Source of the DNA: JADHUC01 sp964617665
GTDB lineage: Bacteria; Planctomycetota; Planctomycetia; Pirellulales; Pirellulaceae
Length of the DNA: 22,995 bases
Direction: 5' to 3'
Assembly: GCA_964617665.1 (NCBI GenBank)
Contig: CAZUAH010000198.1
Span: 1 to 22,995, forward strand
Below, one piece after another: positions 1-7,318 of this stretch. A model generated the notes under the pieces. That model ran no database searches, was not told the DNA's origin, and saw nothing but the letters and a program-made list of their open reading frames with translations. How positions within the stretch are numbered: the stretch's first letter is position 1; the number at the start of each line of letters is the position of its first letter. Made by a program: the position numbers and the translations under genes.

Positions 1-1
1 G

Positions 2-31
2 CGGGACGTTTACATCGGCGCCCACTCATGA
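2..31 (+). CDS. C-terminal end of an upstream gene (partial)
   Basis: The reading frame entering from the left edge gives RDVYIGAHS and then a TGA that overlaps the helicase start codon as ATGA. That arrangement is repeated between most genes of this window, so I infer that a gene ends here and is translationally coupled to the helicase. Nine residues are too few to assign a function. Confidence 0.45.
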   Translation, partial: RDVYIGAHS

Positions 32-1494
32 CCGACACCGAACGCCAAGCCCTCGGGGTCTACCTGCTGTCCCCTGAGCTCGCGCAGGCCTCCATCCTCA
101 CCGAGGACCACTTCGAAGCCGAGCGCCACCGTGAACTGTTCGTGCTGCTCAAGTCCAAGGCGTGGACGGACGGTCAGGAGTTGTTCCTGCATCTGTCCGA
201 AAAGCCCAGGGTAGCCGAGAAGGTGGGCGGGCTTCCCTACGCCATGAGCCACATGGACGAGGCGCCGAGCACGCAGAACGTCGGCACCTATGAGGACGCG
301 CTGAAACGGAAGCGGGCGCGGTCTCTGCTGGCTGCTGCTGCTGTGGAGGCCCAAGCCCTGTCCTTCGACGGCGCCGAACCGTTCGAACTCGTCAAGGCCG
401 TAAGAGACAGGCTGGACGCTATCGATATCGATCGGAGAGGCGTTGTCGTGTCCGCTACCGAAGGCGCGCAGGATGTCGCTGACGACCTGGAAGAGGAAGT
501 CCGGGGCGAGCGCGTACCGTACATGACCACCGGATGGCGGGAATGGGACACGCGATGGGTAGGCATCCCGTCGGAAGGCGTGCTGCTGTTCCTGGCCAGG
601 TCTGGCATGGGCAAGACGAGCCTGGTCAACTCCCTCGCCGTCGCGATGGCCATGAGCGGGCACAAGGTCCACATTCACGGGACGGAGACGAGCGCCAACA
701 AGCGCAACCGGGCGATCATCTTCGGGATCGCGGGCATCTCTCCGAGGCAGTGGGGGCACCTGACCCTCCGGCATTCGGAGGGGCGCTGCAACGGTGAACA
801 GCTCGCGACCCTGCGTGAGTGCCATCGTCGGCTTCTGGCTGCTGCGGACATCCGTGCTGGGCTGCCCATCACCGTGACGGGCTCTGGGCTGTCGTGTGAA
901 CGGCTCTGCTCCGAGGTGCGGAACCAGGCGCGTAAGGGGCTCGCGGTGGCGTTCGTGGACTACGTGCAGGACTTCCCGTTCTCGTCAGGCATCGAGGGGA
1001 AGCGGACCAGCCAGATCGTTCACCACAGCAGGATGCTGAAAGACCTGAGCGCAGAGATCCGTAAGCCCCTGGTAGCCGCAGCACAGGTCAGCGGTGAGAA
1101 GGAAGGCATCCCCAGCAAGGGCCAGGTGGTCCCGCAAATGTGGGATGCTCAGTGGGCCTCGGGGCTTCACCAGGACGCGGAAGAGGTCTACGCCATCAAC
1201 CGCGGCGACTATTGGGAGCAGCGGCTTACGGACGTGGATGGGAACGTCTCGGCGATGTTCAGTGAGGACCGCTTCGGCCAGGTGGGCGTGATCGACATCC
1301 ATGCCCGCAAGAGGCGTGAGGGGTCGCTGGGGCATCTGGCGCTGGACTGGGATGGGCCCAGGAGATGGGTCGGACCGGTCTTCGAAGAGATGGAACGGAA
1401 ACGAGCAATCAACAACACCCCGCAGCCGTCGTGGCATGATGCGGGGCCGATGGATGTGGGCTGTGCTACCGTGCGTAAGGAGGTGACTACATGA
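28..1494 (+). CDS. DnaB-type replicative DNA helicase
   Basis: This is a RecA-fold hexameric helicase that would unwind DNA at the phage replication fork. Residues 4-110 look like the alpha-helical DnaB N-terminal domain (ERQALGVYLL near the start). The C-terminal half has Walker A ARSGMGKT at 190-197, Walker B VAFVDY with Asp311, and the DnaB motif H3 segment that runs from SRMLKDLSAEI into AAQVS, with sensor Gln353. HARKRREGSLG near residue 430 corresponds to the basic H4/arginine-finger region. At 488 residues it is a normal DnaB length. The start overlaps the preceding stop as ATGA and the end overlaps the next start as ATGA, so it sits in an operon. The only replication gene in the window, it directly precedes packaging genes. 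No primase or helicase-loader signature is visible nearby. Confidence 0.9.
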   Translation: MTDTERQALGVYLLSPELAQASILTEDHFEAERHRELFVLLKSKAWTDGQELFLHLSEKPRVAEKVGGLPYAMSHMDEAPSTQNVGTYEDALKRKRARSLLAAAAVEAQALSFDGAEPFELVKAVRDRLDAIDIDRRGVVVSATEGAQDVADDLEEEVRGERVPYMTTGWREWDTRWVGIPSEGVLLFLARSGMGKTSLVNSLAVAMAMSGHKVHIHGTETSANKRNRAIIFGIAGISPRQWGHLTLRHSEGRCNGEQLATLRECHRRLLAAADIRAGLPITVTGSGLSCERLCSEVRNQARKGLAVAFVDYVQDFPFSSGIEGKRTSQIVHHSRMLKDLSAEIRKPLVAAAQVSGEKEGIPSKGQVVPQMWDAQWASGLHQDAEEVYAINRGDYWEQRLTDVDGNVSAMFSEDRFGQVGVIDIHARKRREGSLGHLALDWDGPRRWVGPVFEEMERKRAINNTPQPSWHDAGPMDVGCATVRKEVTT

Positions 1495-1832
1495 GCAGGA
1501 TCAAGGGCTCGACCATCAACAACGTGTGCTGCCCAGAGCCGCCAGAACAACTGACCCCGCTGTTCTCCCCGCTCGATGAGCAGGACAGGAAGGGCGAGAG
1601 GTACGCGCTCAAGTTCAAGACCGAGCTGGGGCTCTACGGTGTCAACTGGTGGCCGCTGTCGAGGAAGCCGGAAGAGGCGCTCGAGGACTTCGGCGTGCAA
1701 CTGATGCTACTGCCCGACGTGATGCGGCTGGCGATCCTGAATCAGTGCGCGGTGGCTGTGGCCCAGACGATGTATGCGGCGCTGTGTCGGGAGGCGGACG
1801 GTTTCAATAAGCCCCCCACCCCCCGGGGGTAG
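1491..1832 (+). CDS. Small protein of unknown function between helicase and terminase
   Basis: I do not recognise this 113-residue protein. It starts with an ATG overlapping the helicase stop as ATGA and has a near-perfect Shine-Dalgarno sequence (AAGGAGGTGA) inside the end of the helicase gene, so translation should be efficient and coupled. Visible features are a Cys-Cys pair at 13-14, a Trp-Trp pair at 53-54 and a predicted helical C-terminal half (about 70-105). There is no membrane segment. The last codons run through a C-tract/G-tract (1812-1829) that could fold as a short GC hairpin. A replication accessory role or a packaging-related role would both fit the position; neither is shown by the sequence. 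Confidence 0.75.
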   Translation: MSRIKGSTINNVCCPEPPEQLTPLFSPLDEQDRKGERYALKFKTELGLYGVNWWPLSRKPEEALEDFGVQLMLLPDVMRLAILNQCAVAVAQTMYAALCREADGFNKPPTPRG

Positions 1833-1904
1833 CCTCGACGTTCGCTCTCCCCCTCGCCCGGCGCGCTCCAAGCCCGAAATAATCCCCCACGACCAAGGGT
1901 AGAC

Positions 1905-2360
1905 ATGGCCAGAAAAGCCCAGAGCAAAAAGCGCCTTTCCCGGTCCGCTTTCCTCGATGAACTCGAGCGCGTGATCAGTCAGGAGAACATCGGCAACCGG
2001 GACAAGATGCAAGCGATGGCGCTGTTCGCCCGCTGTATGAAGTACGACGAGGCCCCCCCTGCCGAATCGGTGGACGTGCCGAAAGACGAACTCGAGGCCG
2101 CGCGCTACTGGCTCGACGACATCCAGCGCAGGCTCGTGGGTGAGCGCGGCATCGCGTATACCAACCTGTTGAAAGCGCGGGACGAGATGGAGCGCCGCAT
2201 CCGAGAGATCGAGAAGGAACGCCGCGCGGACGACGCCGACTTCCTCGCCAACCTCGAGCCCGCAGAGCGCCGCGCGTTCCTGGCCAAGCTGGCGGGCGAA
2301 CTCACGGACGACCTGCTGATCCCGTTCTGGGAGGCGTGTAAGGCCCGTGGCTTCGAGTAG
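1905..2360 (+). CDS. Probable terminase small subunit
   Basis: This 151-residue, highly charged, all-helical protein ends where the large-terminase ATPase begins, with a 14-base overlap. In tailed phages the gene in that place is nearly always the small terminase subunit, which binds the packaging start site and hands DNA to the motor. Residues 13-50 (SRSAFLDELERV onward) could form a DNA-binding helical region. Residues 80-115 are a strong coiled-coil candidate, as in oligomerising small terminases. The ATG at 1905 has AAGGG just upstream. I recognise no specific family, so the call rests on size, helicity and position. Confidence 0.6.
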   Translation: MARKAQSKKRLSRSAFLDELERVISQENIGNRDKMQAMALFARCMKYDEAPPAESVDVPKDELEAARYWLDDIQRRLVGERGIAYTNLLKARDEMERRIREIEKERRADDADFLANLEPAERRAFLAKLAGELTDDLLIPFWEACKARGFE

Positions 2361-3123
2361 CCTCCACCAGCTATCCACCGCCTGCAACATGGCGCGGCGG
2401 TCCATCGTGGCGAACCCGCTGGATCACGCCCTGTGGACCGGTCCGCAACTGGACTTTTTCGCGCTGCCGGGACCCTACCGCGTCTGGTACGGCGCCAACG
2501 GTCAGGGCAAGACCCACGCCCTGGCCGCCGAGTTCGTGTGGCGGCTCCGTGGTCGCCACCCGTTCCGCCACGTCCACAAGCCGCCCGTCGAGCTGCTGCT
2601 CATGGTCGAGGGCTTCGAGGCACAGAGCACCGTGGACATCGCCGGGGCCATCTGGCACATGCTGCACCCCGACGAGGTGGACGAGACCTGCGGCTTCACT
2701 CCGGGCCGCGGGCTCAAAGGCAGGCCCCCGCGGATCGTCCTGTCGTCGGGACCGGGCAAGGGCTCGATCCTGCACTTGTCCACCTACGGCTCCGGGGCCC
2801 GCCGCGCTGCTGGCGGCACCCGGCACTTCGTGGGCTGCAACGAGCCGATGCCAGAGGCCATGGACGGCGAGCTGATCAGCCGCGGTCGTGGCGTCATGGG
2901 CGAGGTCGCTATCGTCTTCACCCCGACGCTCACGCACCCGCCGCAAGACTGGCTCGCAAAGAAGTGCCACAGCGGGAAAGTCCAGATGCCCGACGACGAC
3001 ATCCCGCGAGACTGGATCTACGACCGCCGGATCGGTGGCGGCTACAACCTGCTCCAGACGGAACTTACGCGGGATTCTCTGCGGCTGGTTCATCCGGACG
3101 ATACCCGAAGGTGGGCCGAGTAG
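2347..3123 (+). CDS. Terminase large subunit, ATPase half
   Basis: This is the motor ATPase that drives DNA into the procapsid. Walker A is GANGQGKT (49-56). The Walker B/catalytic region is FVGCNEPMPE (161-170), followed by ELISRGRG and the coupling motif FTPT (191-194), in the usual terminase order. In most terminases the first acidic residue of Walker B is Asp; here Asn165 takes that place and Glu166 would be the catalytic glutamate. The protein stops at 258 residues, right after the ATPase domain, and the nuclease domain is a separate gene starting at 3408. I keep the GTG start at 2347 because it overlaps the small-subunit gene and has AAGG and GGGAGG upstream. The in-frame ATG at 2389 (residue 15) lacks a ribosome binding site but cannot be excluded. 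Confidence 0.85.
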   Translation: MASSSLHQLSTACNMARRSIVANPLDHALWTGPQLDFFALPGPYRVWYGANGQGKTHALAAEFVWRLRGRHPFRHVHKPPVELLLMVEGFEAQSTVDIAGAIWHMLHPDEVDETCGFTPGRGLKGRPPRIVLSSGPGKGSILHLSTYGSGARRAAGGTRHFVGCNEPMPEAMDGELISRGRGVMGEVAIVFTPTLTHPPQDWLAKKCHSGKVQMPDDDIPRDWIYDRRIGGGYNLLQTELTRDSLRLVHPDDTRRWAE

Positions 3124-3138
3124 GCCCGAGGAGGACAG

Positions 3139-3408
3139 ATGGCAAAGTACAAGAAAGTTCCTACAATCGTTGACGCCATCCTATGGAATGGATCAAGCGA
3201 ATCAGACGCCCAGCTTGGCTATATGCTCGACAGCGGACGCCACTACTCACGGCGCTCGGAAAGCATTTCGGACGAATACCTGGTCATCCACACCCCTAAG
3301 GGAGACATGATCGCGTACCACGGTGATTACATCATCAGATGGCCGAACGGCGATGTCTACCCGATGAAGGCGACCGAGTTTGAGAACATGTACGAGCCCT
3401 GCGATTAG
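3139..3408 (+). CDS. Small conserved phage protein inserted between terminase halves
   Basis: This 89-residue protein fits a small family that I know from many phages of varied hosts. Its pattern is KYKKVP..VDAILWNG at the N-terminus and a C-terminus of the form GDYIIRWPNGDVYP followed by FENMYEP; the family usually reads GDwIIkGv.GEfYPc and iFe.tYEp. Its biochemical role is unknown to me. It has its own strong site (GAGGAGG) and its stop shares a base with the GTG of the nuclease gene (TAGTG). By hand count it is about 53% GC, well below the roughly 65-75% of neighbouring stretches, and it uses more A/T-ending codons. I infer a moron-like recent insertion that divided the large terminase into two cistrons. 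Confidence 0.75.
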   Translation: MAKYKKVPTIVDAILWNGSSESDAQLGYMLDSGRHYSRRSESISDEYLVIHTPKGDMIAYHGDYIIRWPNGDVYPMKATEFENMYEPCD

Positions 3409-4205
3409 TGACCCGCCCGATCCGCCATATCCGCAGCATCGACAACTGGGCCCGCGTCGAGAAACAGATCAAGGCGTGGTCCGAACTGGAGCGCGAGATG
3501 CGATCCGGCCGGGCCTGGACCCCGATCCAGGAGGGCTCGGTATTCGCGCGGTTCTGGCGGCAACGGCTGCTAATCCCCGAGGACGAGCGAATCCCGCCCG
3601 GAGGCATGGTCTGCGTAGGCATCGATCACGGCCTGGAAGCACGTAGGCAGCGCGCGGTCCTGTCTGTGGTCTACAACTTCGGCGACCATCAGGAGGTCTG
3701 GACCCTGGCCGAGTACGCGCCTCCAGACGCGACCACCCCGCACCAGGACGGGCAAGGGATCGTTCAGATGGTCCTCGACTCCGGGATCACCCGCAACCGT
3801 GACCCGCTAAAGGCTCTGGCCGCGGTGGACGTGTGGGTAGGTGACCGCCCGATTCAGAAGCACCGGATCGACGTTCGCAAGAGCAACCGACGTATCCTCG
3901 GCGGCATCCGTGCCCACCTGGCCCAGCACTACGAAAAGAAGCCCAGCAAGGTCAGGCTTCCACAGCCGCTCTACGAGATCGCGGTCCCGTACAAGCGCCC
4001 GGGGTCGGCCTGGACCACCATCAGCTTTCTGCAAGACCTGATGATTCAGGGGCATACCCGCTTCCATCCACGGTGCGACCGACTGATCAAGGACGTGCAG
4101 ACGTGGAAGGGAAACACCAAGGACCCGGAGAAAGACGGCATCGACGCATGGCGCTACCCCGTCGAGAAGGCAATGCGCATCTATGGCGTATGGCGCTGGA
4201 AATAG
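3408..4205 (+). CDS. Terminase large subunit, nuclease half
   Basis: This is the RNase H-fold endonuclease part of the large terminase, which cuts concatemeric DNA to start and end packaging. The acidic active-site positions are visible in the usual order: Asp73 in VCVGIDHG, Asp141 and/or Asp146 in AAVDVWVGD, and Asp243/Asp246 in KDGIDAWRY, the last matching the terminal D-A-x-R-Y motif of the family. With 265 residues here plus 258 in the ATPase gene, the sum of 523 equals one normal large terminase. The start is a GTG overlapping the stop of the inserted gene (TAGTG), so expression should be coupled to it. Residues 1-50 would be the linker between domains in an intact protein. Confidence 0.8.
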   Translation: MTRPIRHIRSIDNWARVEKQIKAWSELEREMRSGRAWTPIQEGSVFARFWRQRLLIPEDERIPPGGMVCVGIDHGLEARRQRAVLSVVYNFGDHQEVWTLAEYAPPDATTPHQDGQGIVQMVLDSGITRNRDPLKALAAVDVWVGDRPIQKHRIDVRKSNRRILGGIRAHLAQHYEKKPSKVRLPQPLYEIAVPYKRPGSAWTTISFLQDLMIQGHTRFHPRCDRLIKDVQTWKGNTKDPEKDGIDAWRYPVEKAMRIYGVWRWK

Positions 4206-4225
4206 TGCTATGCTATTCGCGTTCG

Positions 4226-4238
4226 TGACAACCTGTCA
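4226..4238. promoter_or_regulatory. Inverted repeat abutting the portal ribosome binding site
   Basis: The 45-base gap before the portal gene contains the perfect inverted repeat TGACA-acc-TGTCA. Its right arm runs directly into AGGAG, the portal Shine-Dalgarno sequence. The same core with a different 3-base spacer lies before the major capsid gene. It could be a protein operator or an RNA hairpin that partly hides the ribosome binding site. No good promoter is seen in this gap. Confidence 0.35.
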
Positions 4239-4250
4239 GGAGTAGACACT

Positions 4251-5606
4251 ATGGCAAGTTCGCTCTATTGGGATGGCCTCGTCGGTGGCTGGAAGGGCAC
4301 GACCAAGCGCAGCCCTCACGAAGAGACCGCCCTCCGTGTCCGCATCCTCGACGGGAAGCACATCCAGGACGTGTACGACAAACTGCAGGACGAACTCGGC
4401 CACCAGCGCGTCAAGGAGTTGGGCCCGCTCGACATGAGCCGCAACCCGCTCGAGGCATGGACGCGCCGGATCGGGAAAGCCTACATCGCTACCCCGCCCA
4501 TGGTGACGGGCCTCGGCGCCGAACTCGCGCTCGCCATCGGTGACCAGTCTGCCTTTACGACCGTGCTCAAGTACGGGCAGCTGAACGCCCGTCCGATGCC
4601 TACCCGTATGCAGCAGGTCTCGAACCGCGCGCTCATCTACCGCATCGGCTGCAACTACTCCGGGGTGGGCATCGGCTACAGCCCCACCAGCAGGCGACCC
4701 TTTCTGTTCGCGATCCCGCCCGATGACCTGGACGTGATCTATGCGAGCGACGACCCGTTGCGCCCAACCGTGATCCGGCATCGCCTCACCCGCCAAGTGG
4801 ACGGTGAGCCCAAGACGACCGTGGACGTGTACGACTTGACCGACCCCGACAACCCCTGGTATCGGACCTACCTGAACCTCGGCGGTGAGGACATCACCGC
4901 GAAGATCCACCAGCGCACCTTCGAAGGCGATGACTATTGGTGGCGCTACAGCGACGGCCGCCCGTTCCACCGGATCATCATCGGCGGCGATCCCCGCGAG
5001 CCCTACCGCGGCGTCGAGATGGTCGAGCTCACGCTGAAGATCTGCATGTTCTATACGCACTTCGGCGGCGGCATCAGGGACGCGGGCCACCCCCAGCGAA
5101 ACGTCCGCGGGCTCAAGCTCGTAGGCGAGGACTCGCAGACCGACCCGAACGGCGACGGCCAGGGCATGACCGGCATCAGCGCGAGTCAGTCTACCGTGCT
5201 GCGCTGGATTCAGATCGAAGACGACGACCGGGGCGACCACTGGCAGGACAATCCCGGCGCAGACCTGGACACGATGTTCCGCGCCATCCAGGGATACGAG
5301 CAGGCCCCCGCCGCCACCGCCCTGGGCCTCCCGCTGGACTTCTCCCGCACGGGCGGCGAGCCCACCGCGCAGGAGCAGGCGGCCGTCGAGGAACTGATCG
5401 CGGCGACCTACCCGGAGTGCCGCGGCTCCGACGGGCTCATCCTGCGGCGTACCGCTGCCGTGATGAACCGCGCAGCCGAGGACCGCAACGAGGAATCGAA
5501 CATCCCCGAGAGCGGCTACGGCGTCCTGTACCGTCAGGAAGTCACCGAGGCCCTCGAGACCGTGAACCTGGAACCGACCCAGCCACCGACGCCCGAGGAG
5601 GCATAG
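4251..5606 (+). CDS. Portal protein
   Basis: The portal forms the dodecameric ring at one capsid vertex through which DNA enters and to which terminase and tail attach. The assignment rests on position (immediately after the terminase nuclease, before scaffold and capsid), length (451 residues, typical) and texture: an N-terminal helical segment near residues 35-70, a mixed alpha/beta wing region (about 130-260) and a long acidic and helical clip/stem/crown region to the end. I see no short diagnostic motif, since portal sequences diverge strongly. The ATG at 4251 follows AGGAG at 8 bases. The last codons carry GAGGAGG, the ribosome binding site for the next gene, and the two genes are one base apart. 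A 612-codon open frame on the opposite strand is an artefact of GC-rich coding. Confidence 0.75.
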   Translation: MASSLYWDGLVGGWKGTTKRSPHEETALRVRILDGKHIQDVYDKLQDELGHQRVKELGPLDMSRNPLEAWTRRIGKAYIATPPMVTGLGAELALAIGDQSAFTTVLKYGQLNARPMPTRMQQVSNRALIYRIGCNYSGVGIGYSPTSRRPFLFAIPPDDLDVIYASDDPLRPTVIRHRLTRQVDGEPKTTVDVYDLTDPDNPWYRTYLNLGGEDITAKIHQRTFEGDDYWWRYSDGRPFHRIIIGGDPREPYRGVEMVELTLKICMFYTHFGGGIRDAGHPQRNVRGLKLVGEDSQTDPNGDGQGMTGISASQSTVLRWIQIEDDDRGDHWQDNPGADLDTMFRAIQGYEQAPAATALGLPLDFSRTGGEPTAQEQAAVEELIAATYPECRGSDGLILRRTAAVMNRAAEDRNEESNIPESGYGVLYRQEVTEALETVNLEPTQPPTPEEA

Positions 5607-5607
5607 T

Positions 5608-6159
5608 ATGGCGTACAGCATGGAAGAAGAGATCGACCTGATGACCGCGGGCATCGAGTCCGAAGGGGCCGCCAAGCGCATCAGGGGCCTGATTCGGGCC
5701 AAGCACGCGATCCAGCAGCAGAGCACCGCCGCGATGCAGGAGATGCAGGCGAAGCTCGAGGCCAAGGACACGGAGATCGGGCAGATGGCCGAATCCCACA
5801 ACCAGGCACTCGAGCAAGCACGGGCGCAGTGGGTCAACGATTCGGGAACGGATCTCAAGCTCTCCGACCTGGGCATTCGCAACGACTTCGACCGCAAGAC
5901 GCTCCGTGAATACCACGCCAGCGTCGAGACCGAGGTGCCGGTCAACGAGTGGGCCGAGACCATGCGGGCGAACGACGAGCAGCGCGGGACACTGCCGAAC
6001 TCGGTGCGCTCCCTGCTCGAGCAGCAGACCGACGCCCCGCCGACACGCGCGACCCCGAACCCCGACAACGGCACGAGCCGTCCCCCCGGACCGCTGACCG
6101 CCGATCAGATTCGGGACATGCCTCCCGACGACTTCGACAAGCTGACCGGGCGGGCTTGA
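5608..6159 (+). CDS. Probable capsid scaffolding protein
   Basis: This 183-residue protein lies between portal and major capsid protein, the usual scaffold position. It is hydrophilic and helical, with a coiled-coil candidate at about 30-80 rich in Gln, Glu and Ala. A Pro/Thr-rich flexible stretch follows (about 140-160), then a short amphipathic C-terminal helix (QIRDMPPDDFDKL), the place where scaffolds bind coat protein. I see no protease triad, so it is not evidently a prohead protease, and none is recognised elsewhere in the window. Its TGA stop lies inside the TTGACA of the capsid promoter and inverted repeat. The call is from position and architecture, not from a known family. Confidence 0.6.
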   Translation: MAYSMEEEIDLMTAGIESEGAAKRIRGLIRAKHAIQQQSTAAMQEMQAKLEAKDTEIGQMAESHNQALEQARAQWVNDSGTDLKLSDLGIRNDFDRKTLREYHASVETEVPVNEWAETMRANDEQRGTLPNSVRSLLEQQTDAPPTRATPNPDNGTSRPPGPLTADQIRDMPPDDFDKLTGRA

Positions 6160-6171
6160 CAGTCTGTCAAG
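6155..6171. promoter_or_regulatory. Perfect inverted repeat overlapping the capsid promoter
   Basis: CTTGACA-gtc-TGTCAAG is a perfect 7-base-arm inverted repeat. It covers the stop codon of the scaffold gene and the whole -35 element. Its core TGACA-N3-TGTCA recurs before the portal gene. The symmetry suggests a dimeric regulator site; as RNA it would be a 7-pair hairpin with a 3-base loop and no U-tract, so it is not a standard terminator. Confidence 0.45.
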
Positions 6172-6184
6172 GGCTATGTAGATT
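6156..6184 (+). promoter_or_regulatory. Sigma-70-type promoter for the major capsid gene
   Basis: A perfect -35 TTGACA (6156-6161) is followed after 17 bases by TAGATT (6179-6184), which matches the -10 consensus at four of six positions. It faces the capsid gene and starts the only long untranslated stretch (6160-6282, 123 bases) in the structural genes. No second promoter of this quality was seen inside the late operon. Confidence 0.5.
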
Positions 6185-6282
6185 TCACTCAGAGACCGGC
6201 CCGCCTCGCTCGCATCGTGCCTCTATGGCCTCCCACGGGATGACTGCTGCAATGAGGGCTCGCGTCCACCAAGCGTGAAATC

Positions 6283-7257
6283 ATGGCCGCTGGCCCCTGG
6301 TATTCCTCGACTCCCGGCCCCTCGGGCTACGGTGACATCCTCTCGGCGACCGCTACCCGCGCCGTCGAACGCGCGCTCATCACCCAGGTCAAGAACGGCA
6401 CGTTCCTCGGCCATCCGGTGATGCAGGGCGTGCTTGCCCGCGACACCGGCCTCGTCGGTATGCTGGGCGCCCTCGCGACCCGCATCGGACTCATCACCGT
6501 CGGTGACAAGTCCATGGCCGCTACCGCTGTCGGCTCCAAGGCTGGCTCGACGAACCTGTCGGCCGCCACCCTGGACCTGACCCCCGCCCGTCGTCAGCTC
6601 GTCGTGACCGTCTCCGACGATGGCGCCCAGGACGTGGGCGAGATCGGCATGGAGCGCGCCATCCAGCTCATGTCCTACCTCGTCGAGGAAGGCACCGCCG
6701 CGTGGGCCAACACCTACACCGCCCTGATGCTGGCTCTCCACAGCTCCATGAGCATCACCGCCGGCACCAGCGGCGCCGCCCTGACCTGGGCCGCCGCCTT
6801 CAACGCCTGCATCGACTGGCGCAACCGCGGCAACATGGGCCGCGGCCTGATGGTGCTGGACGCCAAGGGTGTCAAGGACCTAGCCGGCGACATGTCCAGC
6901 CTCGGCGGCGCTGTGGCCTTCTCGAGCACCGCTCAGAAGTTCCTCGACAGCGGCTACGAAGAGGGCGTCGTGATGACCAACTTCGCCGCGGGCGTGGACA
7001 TCGTCATGCTCTCCAGCCTGCCCACCAGCGGCGCGGACACCTACGGCGCCATCTGGGGTGAGCAGTACGCCCGCTCCAAGCACAAGAGCGTTCCCTTCCA
7101 GCCCGGCGCCCAGGCCGTCTACAACGTGGGCCTGCACCGCTGCGAGGCGCTCCGCGGCGACGGCACCGATGTCAACGAGTACAGCTTCACGACCTACAAC
7201 ACCGTGGGCGAGCTCGACGACAACGCCGGCACCCGGCTGATCTACAAGACCACCTGA
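6283..7257 (+). CDS. Major capsid protein
   Basis: This 324-residue protein would form the icosahedral shell. It follows portal and scaffold, has the usual size for an HK97-fold coat protein, is Ala/Gly/Thr-rich with few Cys, and uses almost only C-ending preferred codons, as expected of the most abundant virion protein. A long helix candidate with acidic residues (EIGMERAIQLMSYLVEE, about 125-141) resembles the spine helix of that fold. The C-terminus ends in beta strands (NAGTRLIYKTT). The start is preceded by only a weak ribosome site (AAGCGTGAAATC), odd for so abundant a protein; the long leader may compensate. It has its own promoter upstream and a strong hairpin downstream. No cleavable N-terminal domain is evident. 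Confidence 0.8.
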   Translation: MAAGPWYSSTPGPSGYGDILSATATRAVERALITQVKNGTFLGHPVMQGVLARDTGLVGMLGALATRIGLITVGDKSMAATAVGSKAGSTNLSAATLDLTPARRQLVVTVSDDGAQDVGEIGMERAIQLMSYLVEEGTAAWANTYTALMLALHSSMSITAGTSGAALTWAAAFNACIDWRNRGNMGRGLMVLDAKGVKDLAGDMSSLGGAVAFSSTAQKFLDSGYEEGVVMTNFAAGVDIVMLSSLPTSGADTYGAIWGEQYARSKHKSVPFQPGAQAVYNVGLHRCEALRGDGTDVNEYSFTTYNTVGELDDNAGTRLIYKTT

Positions 7258-7267
7258 TCGCGCTGGC

Positions 7268-7293
7268 GGCTGGGCGTAATCGTGCGCCCGGCC
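7268..7293 (+). terminator. Strong hairpin after the capsid gene (attenuator or stabiliser)
   Basis: Eleven bases after the capsid stop, GGCTGGGCG (7268-7276) pairs with CGCCCGGCC (7285-7293) across an 8-base loop, giving nine pairs with one U-G wobble. No T-run follows, so it is not a classic intrinsic terminator. A partial terminator or a 3' stabiliser of the capsid mRNA would fit. Confidence 0.45.
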
Positions 7294-7318
7294 ACCATTC
7301 CATTCCGAGGAGGACCCC

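Noticed and set aside
1812..1829. C-tract/G-tract hairpin as terminator at the end of the second gene
   Set aside because: The stem is only about five pairs, has several registers, overlaps the coding end and has no T-run; packaging genes follow closely.
4236..6074. 612-codon open frame on the minus strand opposite portal and scaffold
   Set aside because: It mirrors two well-supported rightward genes, its composition is an antisense pattern typical of GC-rich coding DNA, and no known domain is visible.
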